A stretch of DNA of 64,000 nucleotides from Sulfolobales archaeon HS-7 (GTDB lineage: Archaea > Thermoproteota > Thermoprotei_A > Sulfolobales > Sulfolobaceae). The notes beneath the pieces were generated by a model that saw only the letters and a program-made list of their open reading frames with translations, ran no database searches and was not told the DNA's origin. Positions within the stretch are counted from its first letter, which is position 1. The number at the start of each line of letters is the position of its first letter. A program made the position numbers and the translations under genes. Below are positions 9,825-19,602 of this stretch, piece after piece. The stretch spans positions 682,001-746,000 of the forward strand of contig AP024596.1 of the NCBI GenBank assembly GCA_019704295.1, given 5' to 3'.

Positions 9825-10568
9825 TTAAGTATTAGTCCCCGGGGTTTTAGCCTGATTCCATAAATACTCAAAGTATACTGATGCTATCTCTACGAAATAC
9901 TGATGGTTAGATAACAAGCCGATTTGAGTTTCACCGCTTTTAACTATAAGCAATACTCCCTGATTTGTTATTACTCCACTTCCGAACATGGAAGAGAGAT
10001 TTCTGTAATCAGCACCCTTAATCTCCAGTCCGTCACAAGCAAGTACTCTTACGTCGGCCTTGAATATCAGGCTCTCGATTATACTTCTTAGCTCCTTTGA
10101 TAACAGCTCTCTATTGGATATCGCTATCATTACCTTTCCCTTAGCCTCACTCAATAGCCTTATCATTTCAGTCTTGACTTGTTCTCCTGAGATCACGAAC
10201 ACCGAATAAAATGGGGATGGAGTAGCAAGTACTGCAGACAGGGGCTCAATAAATTGCTTCTCAAGAAGTTCCATTCTCTCTTCTATATTTTTCTTTATCT
10301 TTATCCAAACATCCCTCAAAGGGTAGGCCTCATATTTTACGGGTTTTCCATGTATTTTATGGATCCATCCCCGACTTTCCAATTTAGTTAGTATAGGATA
10401 GACCTTAGTATAAGAGATACCTAATTTGGAGGCTATTTCCCTAGCTGTCAGTGTGCCGTATAATAGAAGTGTAGAGTAAGTTTTCAGTTCAGATTTAGAT
10501 ATTCCGAATGGAGTAGCCATTTTAGAGACTTTATCGATAATATCGTCGATTGCTGATGACTTCATCAT
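9825..10568 (-). CDS. TrmB-family transcriptional regulator
   Basis: The 247-residue protein has an N-terminal winged helix of the TrmB type (LTAREIASKLGISYTKVYPILTKLESRGWI), a coiled linker (KIKKNIEERMELLEKQF) and a phospholipase-D-like effector domain. TrmB proteins sense sugars or other small ligands. It is divergent from rps25e with about 45 nt between the starts, so it could act on that shared region. The effector is unknown. Confidence 0.85.
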   Translation of the reverse strand: MMKSSAIDDIIDKVSKMATPFGISKSELKTYSTLLLYGTLTAREIASKLGISYTKVYPILTKLESRGWIHKIHGKPVKYEAYPLRDVWIKIKKNIEERMELLEKQFIEPLSAVLATPSPFYSVFVISGEQVKTEMIRLLSEAKGKVMIAISNRELLSKELRSIIESLIFKADVRVLACDGLEIKGADYRNLSSMFGSGVITNQGVLLIVKSGETQIGLLSNHQYFVEIASVYFEYLWNQAKTPGTNT

Positions 10569-10614
10569 AGATATATATTAAACCTTTGATACCTTAATAT
10601 ATTACAGAGCATTT

Positions 10615-10941
10615 ATGGGAGGTACTTCAAAGAAACCTATATCCAATATGGAGAAGAGAATGAGAAAGTTACAAGAAGAGTCTGCAAAAAAGGAGAAAAA
10701 AACGGGTCAATCTAAGAACGTAAAGGAAAATCCAAACAAAACAGTTCAAGTAGACGAAGGAGTAATAGAAAGAGTTAAAGGTGAGATATCGAAAGAGTCC
10801 TATATAACCCCTTATGCCCTCGCTAACAGATTAGGGATATCAATTAGCGCCTCCAAACATCTCTTAAATGATTTATATAAAAGGGGAGAGATAAAACTAG
10901 TTTCCAAAACTAGAAGAGTCGCACTTTATTCAAATAATTAA
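10615..10941 (+). CDS. rps25e: 30S ribosomal protein S25e
   Basis: The 108-residue protein has a lysine-rich N-terminal tail, then a winged-helix domain (SYITPYALANRLGISISASKHLLNDLYKRGEIKLVSKTRRVALYS) characteristic of S25e. Its 3' end overlaps the convergent nitrilase-fold gene by 4 nt. Confidence 0.93.
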   Translation: MGGTSKKPISNMEKRMRKLQEESAKKEKKTGQSKNVKENPNKTVQVDEGVIERVKGEISKESYITPYALANRLGISISASKHLLNDLYKRGEIKLVSKTRRVALYSNN

Positions 10942-11786
10942 TTTCCCTTAGAAGTCATCCTATTTTTCTTTAGTGATTTATAGAGGCCAGTTATTACGCT
11001 CTCTAGTGTAGGATATTTAGCTATTTCCTTAGCTCTAAATAGTACGGAAGAGTCGATTGACAGTAGCGTGTCGTCGTCTGCAGCCTCCCTTATAAGATCT
11101 CCCTCAGAACTAATTATGAAACTAGGTGCCCTTAGTCTTTCGTCACCGTTGTCATCCTCTAGTACCCCACCCGCTATAAGCATCGGTATGCCGTTCTCTA
11201 TTGCTCTCGTTATTGCAACGTGTTTGATATGATCTGGTTTTGACTCTACAGTTCGTGCAGAGCCCAGAATTGCACTACATCCGCTTATAGTTAATATTCT
11301 CGATATTTCAGGCATGAATATGTCGTCTTCTGCTATAATACCGTATTTTTTGTCAAGAGTAAAGGTGACTGGTTCTTTGCCCGCAGAAAGTCCCAACTGC
11401 ATTTCCCTTTCTGAAGGGGCTAACTTCCTATATTTCCCTAATATTTCCCCCTGAGGTGAAATAAACACAGATGTGAGAAAAATCTTTGGTCCTGCCTGTT
11501 CCAGAATCGGACCTGCCAACACATAAAGTTCGCCTTCAATCGCTAAGTTAATGAGAGAGTCCGTGGAATTACCTCTAATCTTCTCCGATAGATTCTTTAC
11601 CAAACTTCTGGCCCTTCTCTCATTATCGTAAAGCGAGATAACGTTACCTACCGGAAACATGGAGGGAAGTATAATGAGCTTTGCGCCTTTTTCCCGCGCG
11701 TTCTTTAGAAGTCTCTTAGCTTTTTCTATGTTGTGTCTCCTACCCATGCTCTTCATCCGCATGAAAGTTACGGCGATTAACAACAC
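10938..11786 (-). CDS. Nitrilase-superfamily fold protein lacking catalytic Glu and Cys
   Basis: The 282-residue carbon-nitrogen hydrolase fold protein keeps the catalytic Lys (GKYRKLAP, Lys121). The Glu expected in the LPE motif is Ser42 (LPSMF), and the nucleophilic Cys expected in the ICYD-type motif is Glu153 (IIAEDDIFMPE). It therefore cannot use the usual Glu-Lys-Cys chemistry and is probably a pseudoenzyme with a structural or ligand-binding role. Its start overlaps the stop of the reverse gyrase gene by 1 nt, so the two are likely one transcript. Confidence 0.8.
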   Translation of the reverse strand: MLLIAVTFMRMKSMGRRHNIEKAKRLLKNAREKGAKLIILPSMFPVGNVISLYDNERRARSLVKNLSEKIRGNSTDSLINLAIEGELYVLAGPILEQAGPKIFLTSVFISPQGEILGKYRKLAPSEREMQLGLSAGKEPVTFTLDKKYGIIAEDDIFMPEISRILTISGCSAILGSARTVESKPDHIKHVAITRAIENGIPMLIAGGVLEDDNGDERLRAPSFIISSEGDLIREAADDDTLLSIDSSVLFRAKEIAKYPTLESVITGLYKSLKKNRMTSKGN

Positions 11787-14700
11787 TACCCTCCTCTTAT
11801 TTCGGTTATTTCATTATATAGTTGATCAATAACCTTTTGGTAATCGATATTACCCATTTCCACTTCATCCATCTTTCTCTGTAATTCTCTGGTCCTCTCC
11901 TCAGAAACTAACTTACCATAACTTTCATTTAAATACTCGTATACGCTCATTCCTATCTTGGAGGGAAACATTTTTTTCATTTTACTTGTCTCAAATACGT
12001 ATCTCCTCCTTAATAACGTTGCGATTATCGTCGCGTAGGTACTCGGCCTTCCTATCTCCTTTCTCTCCATATCGCTTATTAGCTCCCCCTCGGTATAAAG
12101 ATCTATACTGCTTACTATAAATCCAGAACCTAACGTAACATCATACTCTCCTTCGGTTACTTTTGGGTAAACCCTTCTAAACGGCGAATAGTAATTCAAA
12201 AATCCCTCACCCTCATATCCTATAACGAACTCTGCCTTAGGGTTCCTTAACTTCAATTCAGTTCCTTTAACTAGTGCATTTACTTCAATTACTTGCTTTA
12301 TAACATTTTGAGGTTTCATTTGACTCGCTATAAACCTTCTGAAGATAAGTTCGTATATAAGGAAGTGCTGACGTGACAGTTCCTTTGATTGCACTATAGT
12401 GCCGTCCTGAATCATGACCTGTAATTGCTGGGCATCAAGGGGTCTAGTAGGTCTGATGGCTTCGTGGGCTCCCCCTTCTCCCCAACTTCTAGGTTGAGCT
12501 AACTTCTCAGCCTGCTCCCCATATTTATTTTTAAGGTAGTTCATTGCTACTGAAACACCTTGTTCAGAGATCCTTATGCTATCTGTTCTATGATACGTTA
12601 TAAGGCCAGTCTCAAAAAGGTCTTGGAGAATTCTCATTGCCTGAGTTGAGGATATTGAATAAAAAGAGGAAGAGTCCTGTAATACTGTGCTTGTGTTGTA
12701 CGGCGGCAGGGGATTATATGCTTCCTTAAACTCCCCTAAATTCTTGACATAGAGCTTAATCTTAGTTCCCTTTCTAATTTTACTATCTCTCTCTATAAGA
12801 AAGGTTATCCCATTTGGTAATTTAGCGGGAAGGACTTTCACTTTATCCCTTTCATGCACATTATACCTGTTTATAATCCATCCTAAAACTGGCGTCTGAA
12901 CCCTTCCCGCGCTGAGGTTCCTATTCCCCTCGCAGTTCTCCCCCTTACAATATTTCCTCCAAAAATCCGTCTGAAGTTTCGTGGAAAGCTCAAAACCTAT
13001 CCATCTGTCTTCAACCCTTCTCACTATTTGAGAGCTTACAAGATTGTAATTTATTTTCCTCGCATTACTTATAGCCTGAATAATAGCCTTCCTAGTCACT
13101 TCGTGAAACTCAGCTCTGTAAATTTCTGGGTTAAACGGTCTCAAGGTATTGTAAACGTCCCATGCTATTTTCTCTCCCTCAGTATCTGGATCAGTACCAA
13201 TCAATATCCTATCACATTTTATAGCAATATTCCTTAATGCGTCAACCACATTTTCCTTATCTGAAACAATCATCCCTTGACACGCTGGACATCTTTCTTT
13301 CCCCGTAACTACCTGATGACCATTTTCACATCTCTTTATCGTATCGTAAACTGGTATATATTCTGATGCAGATTTCCTTATAACTCCGTATTCACCCATC
13401 TTGTCAGTGGTTAAATCGTATATGTGACCAGCAGTATAAGTGATGAGCATTATCTCATTATTCATAACCGTTTCGTAAATCTGTAAACCCATTTCATTCC
13501 TTTGGCTCGGCTTAGAGAAGAAATTAGCTATAGTCTTGGCCTTGCTTGGGGATTCAACCACAAAGAGCGTTGTCCTCACTGGTATAGACAATGCTACCTT
13601 ATTTTGCTTATATTCTGTAATGATTTTCCTCTCGGCGTTAATATTAGTACTAATTTCATCCAAATTCAGCTCATCTATCTCTTTCCACGTAACTGAATCT
13701 AGCATTATGTTTAGTTTATTATTTAATGCCTGAAACAGACTTTCGTTATCGACGTATAGGAAAGATATTCCCGTAGTAAGTCCTCCCGCAAAAAGTCTTG
13801 ACGTTCTTCCAGACGCTTGAATATAGGTAAGGTGATCTGGAATGAGCATGGTGTTATCCTCTAATACTATATCTGATATTTCGGTCAATTTGGAAAGAAC
13901 TGGCTTGTTCTTAACGTACTCCTGTACTAACTCATACGCCTTTTCTATTGTCCTATCAGCGATCACTCCACCCTTAATCTGAGAGTACAACATCGATACG
14001 GCAGCTGGAGACATCCTATTCAATTTGTTTCTCAGGTACGAACTTATTATACTAACCTCTCTATCTCGCGTAATAATCGAGAGTAATCCCAATATTCGTG
14101 ACAGAGCTATTGGATGCATCTTTTCGCCTAGCTTGAACTTAAACCTTGGAATTCCAGTAAAGAAGGCGTATTTTATCCTCCATGGTATATCCAACCCCCT
14201 TACAAGTATTCCGTAATGAGTTGCTGTTCCTACTAGTAGGTCGACCTCACCCTCTTCGAAAGCTTTGATTGACTTCAGGGCCTTAGATGAGGTTATCGGT
14301 AGCGACTTCACGCCTAACTCATTCAACTCAAGGGAAAGTTCATTTGCGTATTCGATACCAAGATCTATTGGAACGAATATAAGTCCTCCCCCTCTCATCG
14401 CTTCATTTATATCCCGAATAGTTTCAGGAATTTGTTTAGCTCTAACAGTTACATCAAATATATTCCTCGTATATATAACCGAGGAACCTGGCCTAAAACC
14501 CATTAGTGTTGTAAAGAGCGGATTTGATCTTGTTAATGATGCCGAGGAGAACACTATTATCCTTTTATTCTTTTTTTCTCTTATTTTTCCTATTTCGTCA
14601 TAGGCTTTATTTCCCTTTATTCTAAGCGCATTCCTTACGGCTGTAACGTCTTCTTCTGAGAATCCAGCGAGTTTAAGTAAACCCAAAGCGCTCCTCCCAG

Positions 14701-15331
14701 ACTTCATAGCTGCGTCAACATCATCTACGAATACGAAATCTGGATCTCCTCTAATAATCGAATCTATATGATTTAAAACGAACTTAGACGTTAATAGAGA
14801 TATGTCGTAATCTTTTCTAACTAGTTTCTCGATATCTTTATCCTTAACGTAAATTCTAGGGTTAATATTAAGGCTATTACTTATATTACCAATTTTCACC
14901 TGGGCTTGCCTAACAAGGGCTTTTGACGGAAAAATCAATAGGCTTCTCTTACCTATAGTGAAAAGATAGACAGCAGAAAGCAATCCAAATGTGGTTTTCC
15001 CTAGACCTGGGGGAGATATTAAGGCGAAGCTCTCCCCCCTTAGCAAATCTAAAAACCAGGCTCTTTGAGGAGTAGACGGTTCCACACTCAAGGATTTCTT
15101 AAAGTATTGCCTTAGACGCTCGTATTCTTGCAAAATTTTCCAATCTTTCTCTAGATTTTTGAGTTTTCTGTGGGAATTCAAATATGAAAGAAGATCAATA
15201 TATGAAGTGAAATTGATCTCCTCACTAACGCATAAATCGCATAACGAACCCTTTTCTAACCTTCTAGTATCAATGGTACCTCCACAATTAGGACAGCCGT
15301 TGAGATAATATACCTCAGGCACATCTCTCAT
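11786..15331 (-). CDS. topR1: Reverse gyrase, TopR1-like
   Basis: The 1181-residue fusion has an N-terminal zinc finger (Cys13/16, Cys31/34) and an SF2 helicase-like domain with Walker A SPPGLGKTTFG near 106-116 and VDDVDA as box II. It then has a type IA topoisomerase domain with the Toprim start VESPSKAKTIANFF, a second zinc finger (CENGHQ...CPACQG) and the catalytic Tyr in GLITYHRTDS. It introduces positive supercoils with ATP and marks hyperthermophiles. In S. solfataricus the topR-1 gene lies beside cdc48, as here, which favours TopR1 over TopR2. Confidence 0.93.
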   Translation of the reverse strand: MRDVPEVYYLNGCPNCGGTIDTRRLEKGSLCDLCVSEEINFTSYIDLLSYLNSHRKLKNLEKDWKILQEYERLRQYFKKSLSVEPSTPQRAWFLDLLRGESFALISPPGLGKTTFGLLSAVYLFTIGKRSLLIFPSKALVRQAQVKIGNISNSLNINPRIYVKDKDIEKLVRKDYDISLLTSKFVLNHIDSIIRGDPDFVFVDDVDAAMKSGRSALGLLKLAGFSEEDVTAVRNALRIKGNKAYDEIGKIREKKNKRIIVFSSASLTRSNPLFTTLMGFRPGSSVIYTRNIFDVTVRAKQIPETIRDINEAMRGGGLIFVPIDLGIEYANELSLELNELGVKSLPITSSKALKSIKAFEEGEVDLLVGTATHYGILVRGLDIPWRIKYAFFTGIPRFKFKLGEKMHPIALSRILGLLSIITRDREVSIISSYLRNKLNRMSPAAVSMLYSQIKGGVIADRTIEKAYELVQEYVKNKPVLSKLTEISDIVLEDNTMLIPDHLTYIQASGRTSRLFAGGLTTGISFLYVDNESLFQALNNKLNIMLDSVTWKEIDELNLDEISTNINAERKIITEYKQNKVALSIPVRTTLFVVESPSKAKTIANFFSKPSQRNEMGLQIYETVMNNEIMLITYTAGHIYDLTTDKMGEYGVIRKSASEYIPVYDTIKRCENGHQVVTGKERCPACQGMIVSDKENVVDALRNIAIKCDRILIGTDPDTEGEKIAWDVYNTLRPFNPEIYRAEFHEVTRKAIIQAISNARKINYNLVSSQIVRRVEDRWIGFELSTKLQTDFWRKYCKGENCEGNRNLSAGRVQTPVLGWIINRYNVHERDKVKVLPAKLPNGITFLIERDSKIRKGTKIKLYVKNLGEFKEAYNPLPPYNTSTVLQDSSSFYSISSTQAMRILQDLFETGLITYHRTDSIRISEQGVSVAMNYLKNKYGEQAEKLAQPRSWGEGGAHEAIRPTRPLDAQQLQVMIQDGTIVQSKELSRQHFLIYELIFRRFIASQMKPQNVIKQVIEVNALVKGTELKLRNPKAEFVIGYEGEGFLNYYSPFRRVYPKVTEGEYDVTLGSGFIVSSIDLYTEGELISDMERKEIGRPSTYATIIATLLRRRYVFETSKMKKMFPSKIGMSVYEYLNESYGKLVSEERTRELQRKMDEVEMGNIDYQKVIDQLYNEITEIRGG

Positions 15332-15344
15332 TTAGTGATACAAC

Positions 15345-15362
15345 AGCAGTTATATAAATAGT
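15345..15362. promoter_or_regulatory. Shared AT-rich promoter between topR1 and cdc48
   Basis: The 57-nt divergent spacer contains ttatataaatag (about 15349-15360), an approximately symmetrical TATA element suitably placed for either strand: about 30 nt before the cdc48 ATG and about 20 nt before the topR1 ATG. A single element may serve both genes. Confidence 0.5.
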
Positions 15363-15388
15363 TAAGTTAAGACTACGCTAGAGTACGT

Positions 15389-17590
15389 ATGAGCGAACGC
15401 GGCATAACTCTGAAAGTAGTAGAGGCTAAACCAAATGACGTAGGTAGGAAGTTAGCCAGACTTAGTGAGGGCCTCATGAGGAAACTTGGGCTAGATAATG
15501 GGGATTACGTAGAGATAAGGGGACCTAAGGGGATTACGATTCTGCAGGTAAAAGAGGGGGGGGATTTATCGTCTAAGGAAATTAGAATTGATGGGTACTC
15601 TAGGAGTACCGTTGGCGTTTCCGTAGGGGATGAGGTGGAAGTAAAGAAAGTTGATGTACAGCCAGCTAATAAGGTCATACTGGCTCCTATACAAGCGATA
15701 AGGTTCGATCAAAGTTTCGTAGAATACGTGAAGGAATACCTTCAGGACAAACCTTTAGTTAGAGGCGAGACCGTAGCAATCCCTGTATATACCGAATTTC
15801 TCGACTTAGTAGTAGTAAACACTACACCATCCAACGCTGTAAAGATAACCGATAGGACAGAACTTGAGATTAGGGAGGAACCAGTTAAGGAGAAACCAGA
15901 GACCTATACCAAAGTCTCATGGGAGGATGTCGGAGACCTGGAGGAAGTCAAGGAAAAATTAAGGGAGATCGTCGAACTTCCTATGAAACATCCTGAAATA
16001 TTCTCTAGGTTAGGAATAGAACCTCCCAAGGGGGTTCTCCTGTACGGTCCTCCTGGCGTAGGAAAAACCCTATTAGCTAGGGCACTAGCGTCGGAAATAG
16101 GAGCTTACTTTACATCTATAAATGGGCCAGAAATAATGAGTAAGTTTTACGGAGAAAGCGAACAGAGATTGAGGGAGATATTTAAGGAAGCTGAGGATAA
16201 CTCGCCAGCAGTAATATTTATTGATGAGATAGATGCGATAGCCCCGAAAAGGGAGGAGGTAACAGGTGAGGTAGAGAAAAGAGTGGTAGCGCAACTCCTT
16301 ACTTTAATGGATGGAATAAAGGGGAGAGGAAAAATAGTAGTAATTGGAGCAACTAATAGACCAGACGCTGTAGATCCTGCCCTTAGAAGACCGGGGAGGT
16401 TCGATAGGGAGATAGAGATCAGGCCTCCAGATGTAAGAGCTAGGAAGGAAATACTATCTGTACATACTAGGAACATGCCATTAGCAAAAGATGTCAATCT
16501 GGATACCCTCGCAGAAATGACTTACGGGTATACAGGTGCAGATATAGCGGCCCTAGCTAAGGAAGCTGCGCTTACGGCTTTAAGGAGATTTATTTCGGAG
16601 AAAAAGATAAATTTGGAACAAGGACAGATACCGGCAGAGGTCCTAAAGGACCTTGAAGTAACAAATGACGACTTCATCAATGCAATGAAAGTTGTCAGAC
16701 CAACTCTGCTCAGAGAGGTCTATGTTGAGGTACCTAACGTGAGATGGGACAGTATAGGAGGACTAAATGATGTAAAACAGCAGTTAAGGGAGGCAATAGA
16801 ATGGCCTCTAAAGTATCCCAAGGTGTTTGAAAACTCCGGAATAACTCCTCCGAAAGGAATTCTCTTATTCGGACCTCCAGGTACGGGTAAGACCCTTTTA
16901 GCAAAGGCCGTGGCTACAGAGGCCGCAGCTAACTTCATTGCTATAAGGGGTCCAGAAATAATGTCAAAATGGGTTGGAGAGAGCGAAAAAGCTGTAAGAC
17001 AAGTATTTGAAAGGGCAAGACAAGCTAGTCCTGCGATAGTGTTCTTCGATGAGATAGATTCCATAGCAGCTACTAGAGGATATGATACCTCTTCAGGAGT
17101 TACGGAAAGAATAGTTAATCAGTTACTATCAGAAATGGACGGTATAGTACCCCTCAATAAAGTGGTTGTAATAGCTGCTACAAACAGACCCGATATAATA
17201 GATCCCGCCCTTTTAAGACCTGGGAGATTTGATAGGTTAGTGTACGTTCCTCCCCCTGATAGATCTGCTAGATTAGAGATACTGAAAGTTCATACGAGAA
17301 AAGTCCCGCTAGATAATTCAGTTAACTTAGAAACTATTGCAGAAAAGACAGAAGGTTACACTGGCGCTGATTTAGAGGCTCTTGTAAGAGAAGCGGTAAT
17401 GACGGCATTAAGGGAGTACGACCCAGCGAAAATAAACGAGAAGATTGGCGACGGGAAAGAAGCATTTCCATTAAGGGTTAAGATGGAACATTTCGAAAAA
17501 GCGATGAAAATTGTGCTTCCAAGTTTAACTAAAGCCGATATAGAGAGATACGAGAAAATGGCAAGAGAACTAAAGCGGGCTATTGCATAA
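15389..17590 (+). CDS. cdc48: Cdc48/p97-type AAA+ ATPase
   Basis: The 733-residue protein has an N-terminal substrate/cofactor domain (about 1-170) and two AAA modules. D1 has Walker A GPPGVGKT and Walker B IFIDEID; D2 has GPPGTGKT and VFFDEID. Arginine fingers and sensor regions ([40 protein letters not shown]) are intact. It is a hexameric unfoldase feeding the proteasome or remodelling complexes. It corresponds to the Sulfolobus SAV protein. Confidence 0.95.
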   Translation: MSERGITLKVVEAKPNDVGRKLARLSEGLMRKLGLDNGDYVEIRGPKGITILQVKEGGDLSSKEIRIDGYSRSTVGVSVGDEVEVKKVDVQPANKVILAPIQAIRFDQSFVEYVKEYLQDKPLVRGETVAIPVYTEFLDLVVVNTTPSNAVKITDRTELEIREEPVKEKPETYTKVSWEDVGDLEEVKEKLREIVELPMKHPEIFSRLGIEPPKGVLLYGPPGVGKTLLARALASEIGAYFTSINGPEIMSKFYGESEQRLREIFKEAEDNSPAVIFIDEIDAIAPKREEVTGEVEKRVVAQLLTLMDGIKGRGKIVVIGATNRPDAVDPALRRPGRFDREIEIRPPDVRARKEILSVHTRNMPLAKDVNLDTLAEMTYGYTGADIAALAKEAALTALRRFISEKKINLEQGQIPAEVLKDLEVTNDDFINAMKVVRPTLLREVYVEVPNVRWDSIGGLNDVKQQLREAIEWPLKYPKVFENSGITPPKGILLFGPPGTGKTLLAKAVATEAAANFIAIRGPEIMSKWVGESEKAVRQVFERARQASPAIVFFDEIDSIAATRGYDTSSGVTERIVNQLLSEMDGIVPLNKVVVIAATNRPDIIDPALLRPGRFDRLVYVPPPDRSARLEILKVHTRKVPLDNSVNLETIAEKTEGYTGADLEALVREAVMTALREYDPAKINEKIGDGKEAFPLRVKMEHFEKAMKIVLPSLTKADIERYEKMARELKRAIA

Positions 17591-17739
17591 ATCAGTGAGT
17601 GTTTTCAATTAAGCTATTTTGGAATATTTTTAAGATCAGCATTTTTTAACTTTCAGAAGTCTCCATAGTAATTGGTATAGAGTAATTGAAGCTTTCCAAT
17701 CAAAATTGTGGATTAAGTAACGAAAAGCCTGATGAAGGG

Positions 17740-17872
17740 ATGGATAGCTCCTTTATATTTAAACGCGAGTTCAAGAACTATCTCTTGATAACAGGCACCT
17801 CCAAGTGAACATTACCGGGACGCCTGAACGAGAGTTAATGTGGTACGCTTCAGCTCTAATTAACGGCCCCTA
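17740..17872 (-). repeat. R1 repeat, degenerate partial copy
   Basis: Matches the middle and one end of the 298-bp R1 unit in the orientation of copy 25985-26282. Shared words include ggatggatagc, gacgcctgaacgagagt and cagctctaatta. It lies in the gap after cdc48 and holds no gene; the remainder of that gap (17591-17940) is unremarkable AT-rich sequence. Confidence 0.6.
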
Positions 17873-17932
17873 AATCATGAGTTAATTTACTTCATGATAC
17901 GTTAGAATCCCATAATGATAACTTATGTGCAA

Positions 17933-17942
17933 AGCCTTATAT
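17933..17942 (+). promoter_or_regulatory. TATA-like box of orphan gene pair
   Basis: The sequence gccttatatg is centred about 30 nt before the ATG at 17968. This spacing predicts a leaderless transcript and decides the start of the downstream gene in favour of 17968 over the upstream ATG at 17941, which overlaps the box. Confidence 0.5.
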
Positions 17943-17967
17943 GTGGCCCTTCTTAAACATTTTAACA

Positions 17968-18492
17968 ATGACTGTTACCACTAGAATCACTTCCTTCCCT
18001 AGAGGGAAGTACTACTTCTCTAATGTTCCATTAATTCTCCCAATTGACTCAGCCTTAAGACTTTTATTTGGCGGGAAGCTGGAAGAGTTAAGTTCCTTCC
18101 TCCTTGAAAGTTCGTCATCTAATTCATTGAAAAAGGGGAAGTACCATCCTTTAAGTTCGCCTAATTTCATAATCAGACGAGAATGGAATGCTGTTATGTT
18201 CCTATTTGAGGCTATAATACTAAGAAATTTCTACAAACAGACTATTTATTACCGCCTTAAAAAGGGTAGACTTTTTCGCTCGTCAAACTCTGTAGGCCTG
18301 ATAAAGGCCTCCAAGAATTTTTCAGAAAAGTATATACTTACCTTACCTGCTGAATATAAGAGTAATAAGAGAGTAAAAGCTAAAATGCTATGTAAGTATA
18401 TAAAGCTAAGAACTGGCAACATAGGGCGTAAAGCGGCTAACATTATAGCTTCTTTGGGGGGAGGTTACTCGAGGATAGGTAATGGGTCTTGA
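17968..18492 (+). CDS. Uncharacterised basic protein, first gene of an orphan pair
   Basis: About 174 residues from the preferred ATG (MTVTTRITSFPRG); an upstream in-frame ATG at 17941 is less likely because it sits at the TATA box. The protein is basic in its C-terminal half (RLKKGRLFRSS, YKSNKRVKAKMLCKYIKLR) and has no cysteine pairs, signal peptide or clear membrane segment. I recognise no family. It overlaps the next gene by 4 nt (TTGA), so both are probably one transcript. The long noncoding flanks with repeats suggest a chromosomal variable site. Confidence 0.6.
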   Translation: MTVTTRITSFPRGKYYFSNVPLILPIDSALRLLFGGKLEELSSFLLESSSSNSLKKGKYHPLSSPNFIIRREWNAVMFLFEAIILRNFYKQTIYYRLKKGRLFRSSNSVGLIKASKNFSEKYILTLPAEYKSNKRVKAKMLCKYIKLRTGNIGRKAANIIASLGGGYSRIGNGS

Positions 18493-18845
18493 TAATATCA
18501 GTAAATAAAGGACAGGAAATAATTCAAGCAATAAAAAAGGCTGTCTATGATTATAATAGTAAAATTAGGGGAAGTGGTTACTACTTAAAACCGATTCACA
18601 TGGTATATAAAAAAGGCAAAGTGTATATATACATAGGCAGGTACTGGTATAGAATAACTAAGAAAAACAGAGTATTAAAATGGACTTACTTAGGTAAGAG
18701 TAAACCCATAATAGAACTTCCTGAACCTCCGTCAATTCCAGAAGGTGTAATTATTAAGGAAGGAGATAACTACCTATTAGACGAAAGTATTCTAAACAGT
18801 GAATTATTAAGTTCTTTTCTTCATAACGCATCTAGGAAGAAATAA
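18489..18845 (+). CDS. Uncharacterised protein, second gene of an orphan pair
   Basis: 118 residues from a TTG start that overlaps the upstream stop. The N-terminal part is basic and aromatic (KKAVYDYNSKIRGSGYYL, KGKVYIYIGRYWYRITKK), suggesting a compact beta-rich nucleic-acid- or ligand-binding domain, followed by a proline-rich link (IELPEPPSIPEG). No family is recognised. Translational coupling to the preceding gene suggests a joint function. Confidence 0.58.
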   Translation: MIISVNKGQEIIQAIKKAVYDYNSKIRGSGYYLKPIHMVYKKGKVYIYIGRYWYRITKKNRVLKWTYLGKSKPIIELPEPPSIPEGVIIKEGDNYLLDESILNSELLSSFLHNASRKK

Positions 18846-19028
18846 CATAAAAACCGAACTGCTTACTGACGAACACCCGAACTGCGTTATTAGTAGATTT
18901 AAAATATTACCTTCACGAAACTATATGATTAGTTAGTGTTTGTAGATCAATTCATAACTTAATATATTACTCGGGACCCTTCTCATGAAGTCCAGGATGT
19001 AGAGACGAACTTCTTTCTCGTTAGACCG

Positions 19029-19150
19029 TCTAACGCCTAATCAACGTGAATAACCAAAATAAAGTAAAAGTTATAAAATACGTCCAGATAGGATTAAAAT
19101 TCGGTTAATTATGTGGTAAATAACAATATAAAATCAGTTTATCAAGTGGG
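19029..19150 (+). repeat. R2 dispersed noncoding repeat, copy A
   Basis: Shares aaagtaaaagttataaaata, aggattaaaattcggttaat and a following cagtttatcaagtg block with copies near 33370 and 41228. No open frame is conserved among the copies. Confidence 0.55.
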
Positions 19151-19254
19151 GTAACGGGTGCTCGCACGTTTTTTGAGAATAGGGCAATTAATCTATTCAT
19201 TGTAAGTTAGAATATTCCAGGTAAATTAGTATAATTCTCTATATAGAATCCGAA

Positions 19255-19415
19255 TACATATTGTAGCTATCCAAGGTTCCTTTGCGAATTCAATTTATTT
19301 GAAGGAATATAAAAATTTTATTGAATATAATTGAATCTACAAGGTAGGAATTCACGCTCAGCAGTTTATTCTTATCTATCTTATTCGCGAATAATAATTC
19401 GCAAAAGAACCTGAA
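19255..19415 (+). repeat. R3 dispersed noncoding repeat, copy A
   Basis: Shares ttgcgaattcaatttatttg, ggaattcacgctcagcagtt and the tail gcaaaagaacctgaatct with segments near 42300-42440 and 55500-55645. R3 lies about 100 nt downstream of R2 here. Confidence 0.5.
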
Positions 19416-19586
19416 TCTCCCTCATTTAGTTGTTCGTGACAGTTACGTATTGGACACTGCCTTATGGATTGAAACTGCTGCAAGACAATCTTAGCTAACG
19501 GTATATTTAAAGTTCAATCGAAATATTTGTACTTAATGCCTCGCATTTCAATGAAGAGGAGAGAAACAGCGTTCATAAATAATTGT

Positions 19587-19594
19587 AAGGAGAG
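19587..19594 (+). promoter_or_regulatory. Ribosome binding site deciding the GTG start of apgM
   Basis: The sequence aaggagag lies 8 nt before the GTG at 19603 and supports that codon as the start; no ATG is nearby in frame. Confidence 0.55.
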
Positions 19595-19602
19595 TATTCG
19601 GT

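Larger units (their letters stand above)
18846..19602. other. Gene-free region with R2 and R3 repeats
   Basis: No coding frame or tRNA is seen. The stretch contains an R2-type segment (about 19029-19150) and an R3-type segment (about 19255-19415), each with relatives in other gaps of this window. The last about 100 nt before 19603 carry the promoter and Shine-Dalgarno of apgM. Confidence 0.6.

Noticed and set aside
16147..17064. Two long frames antisense to cdc48
   Set aside because: Shadows of the cdc48 coding sequence.
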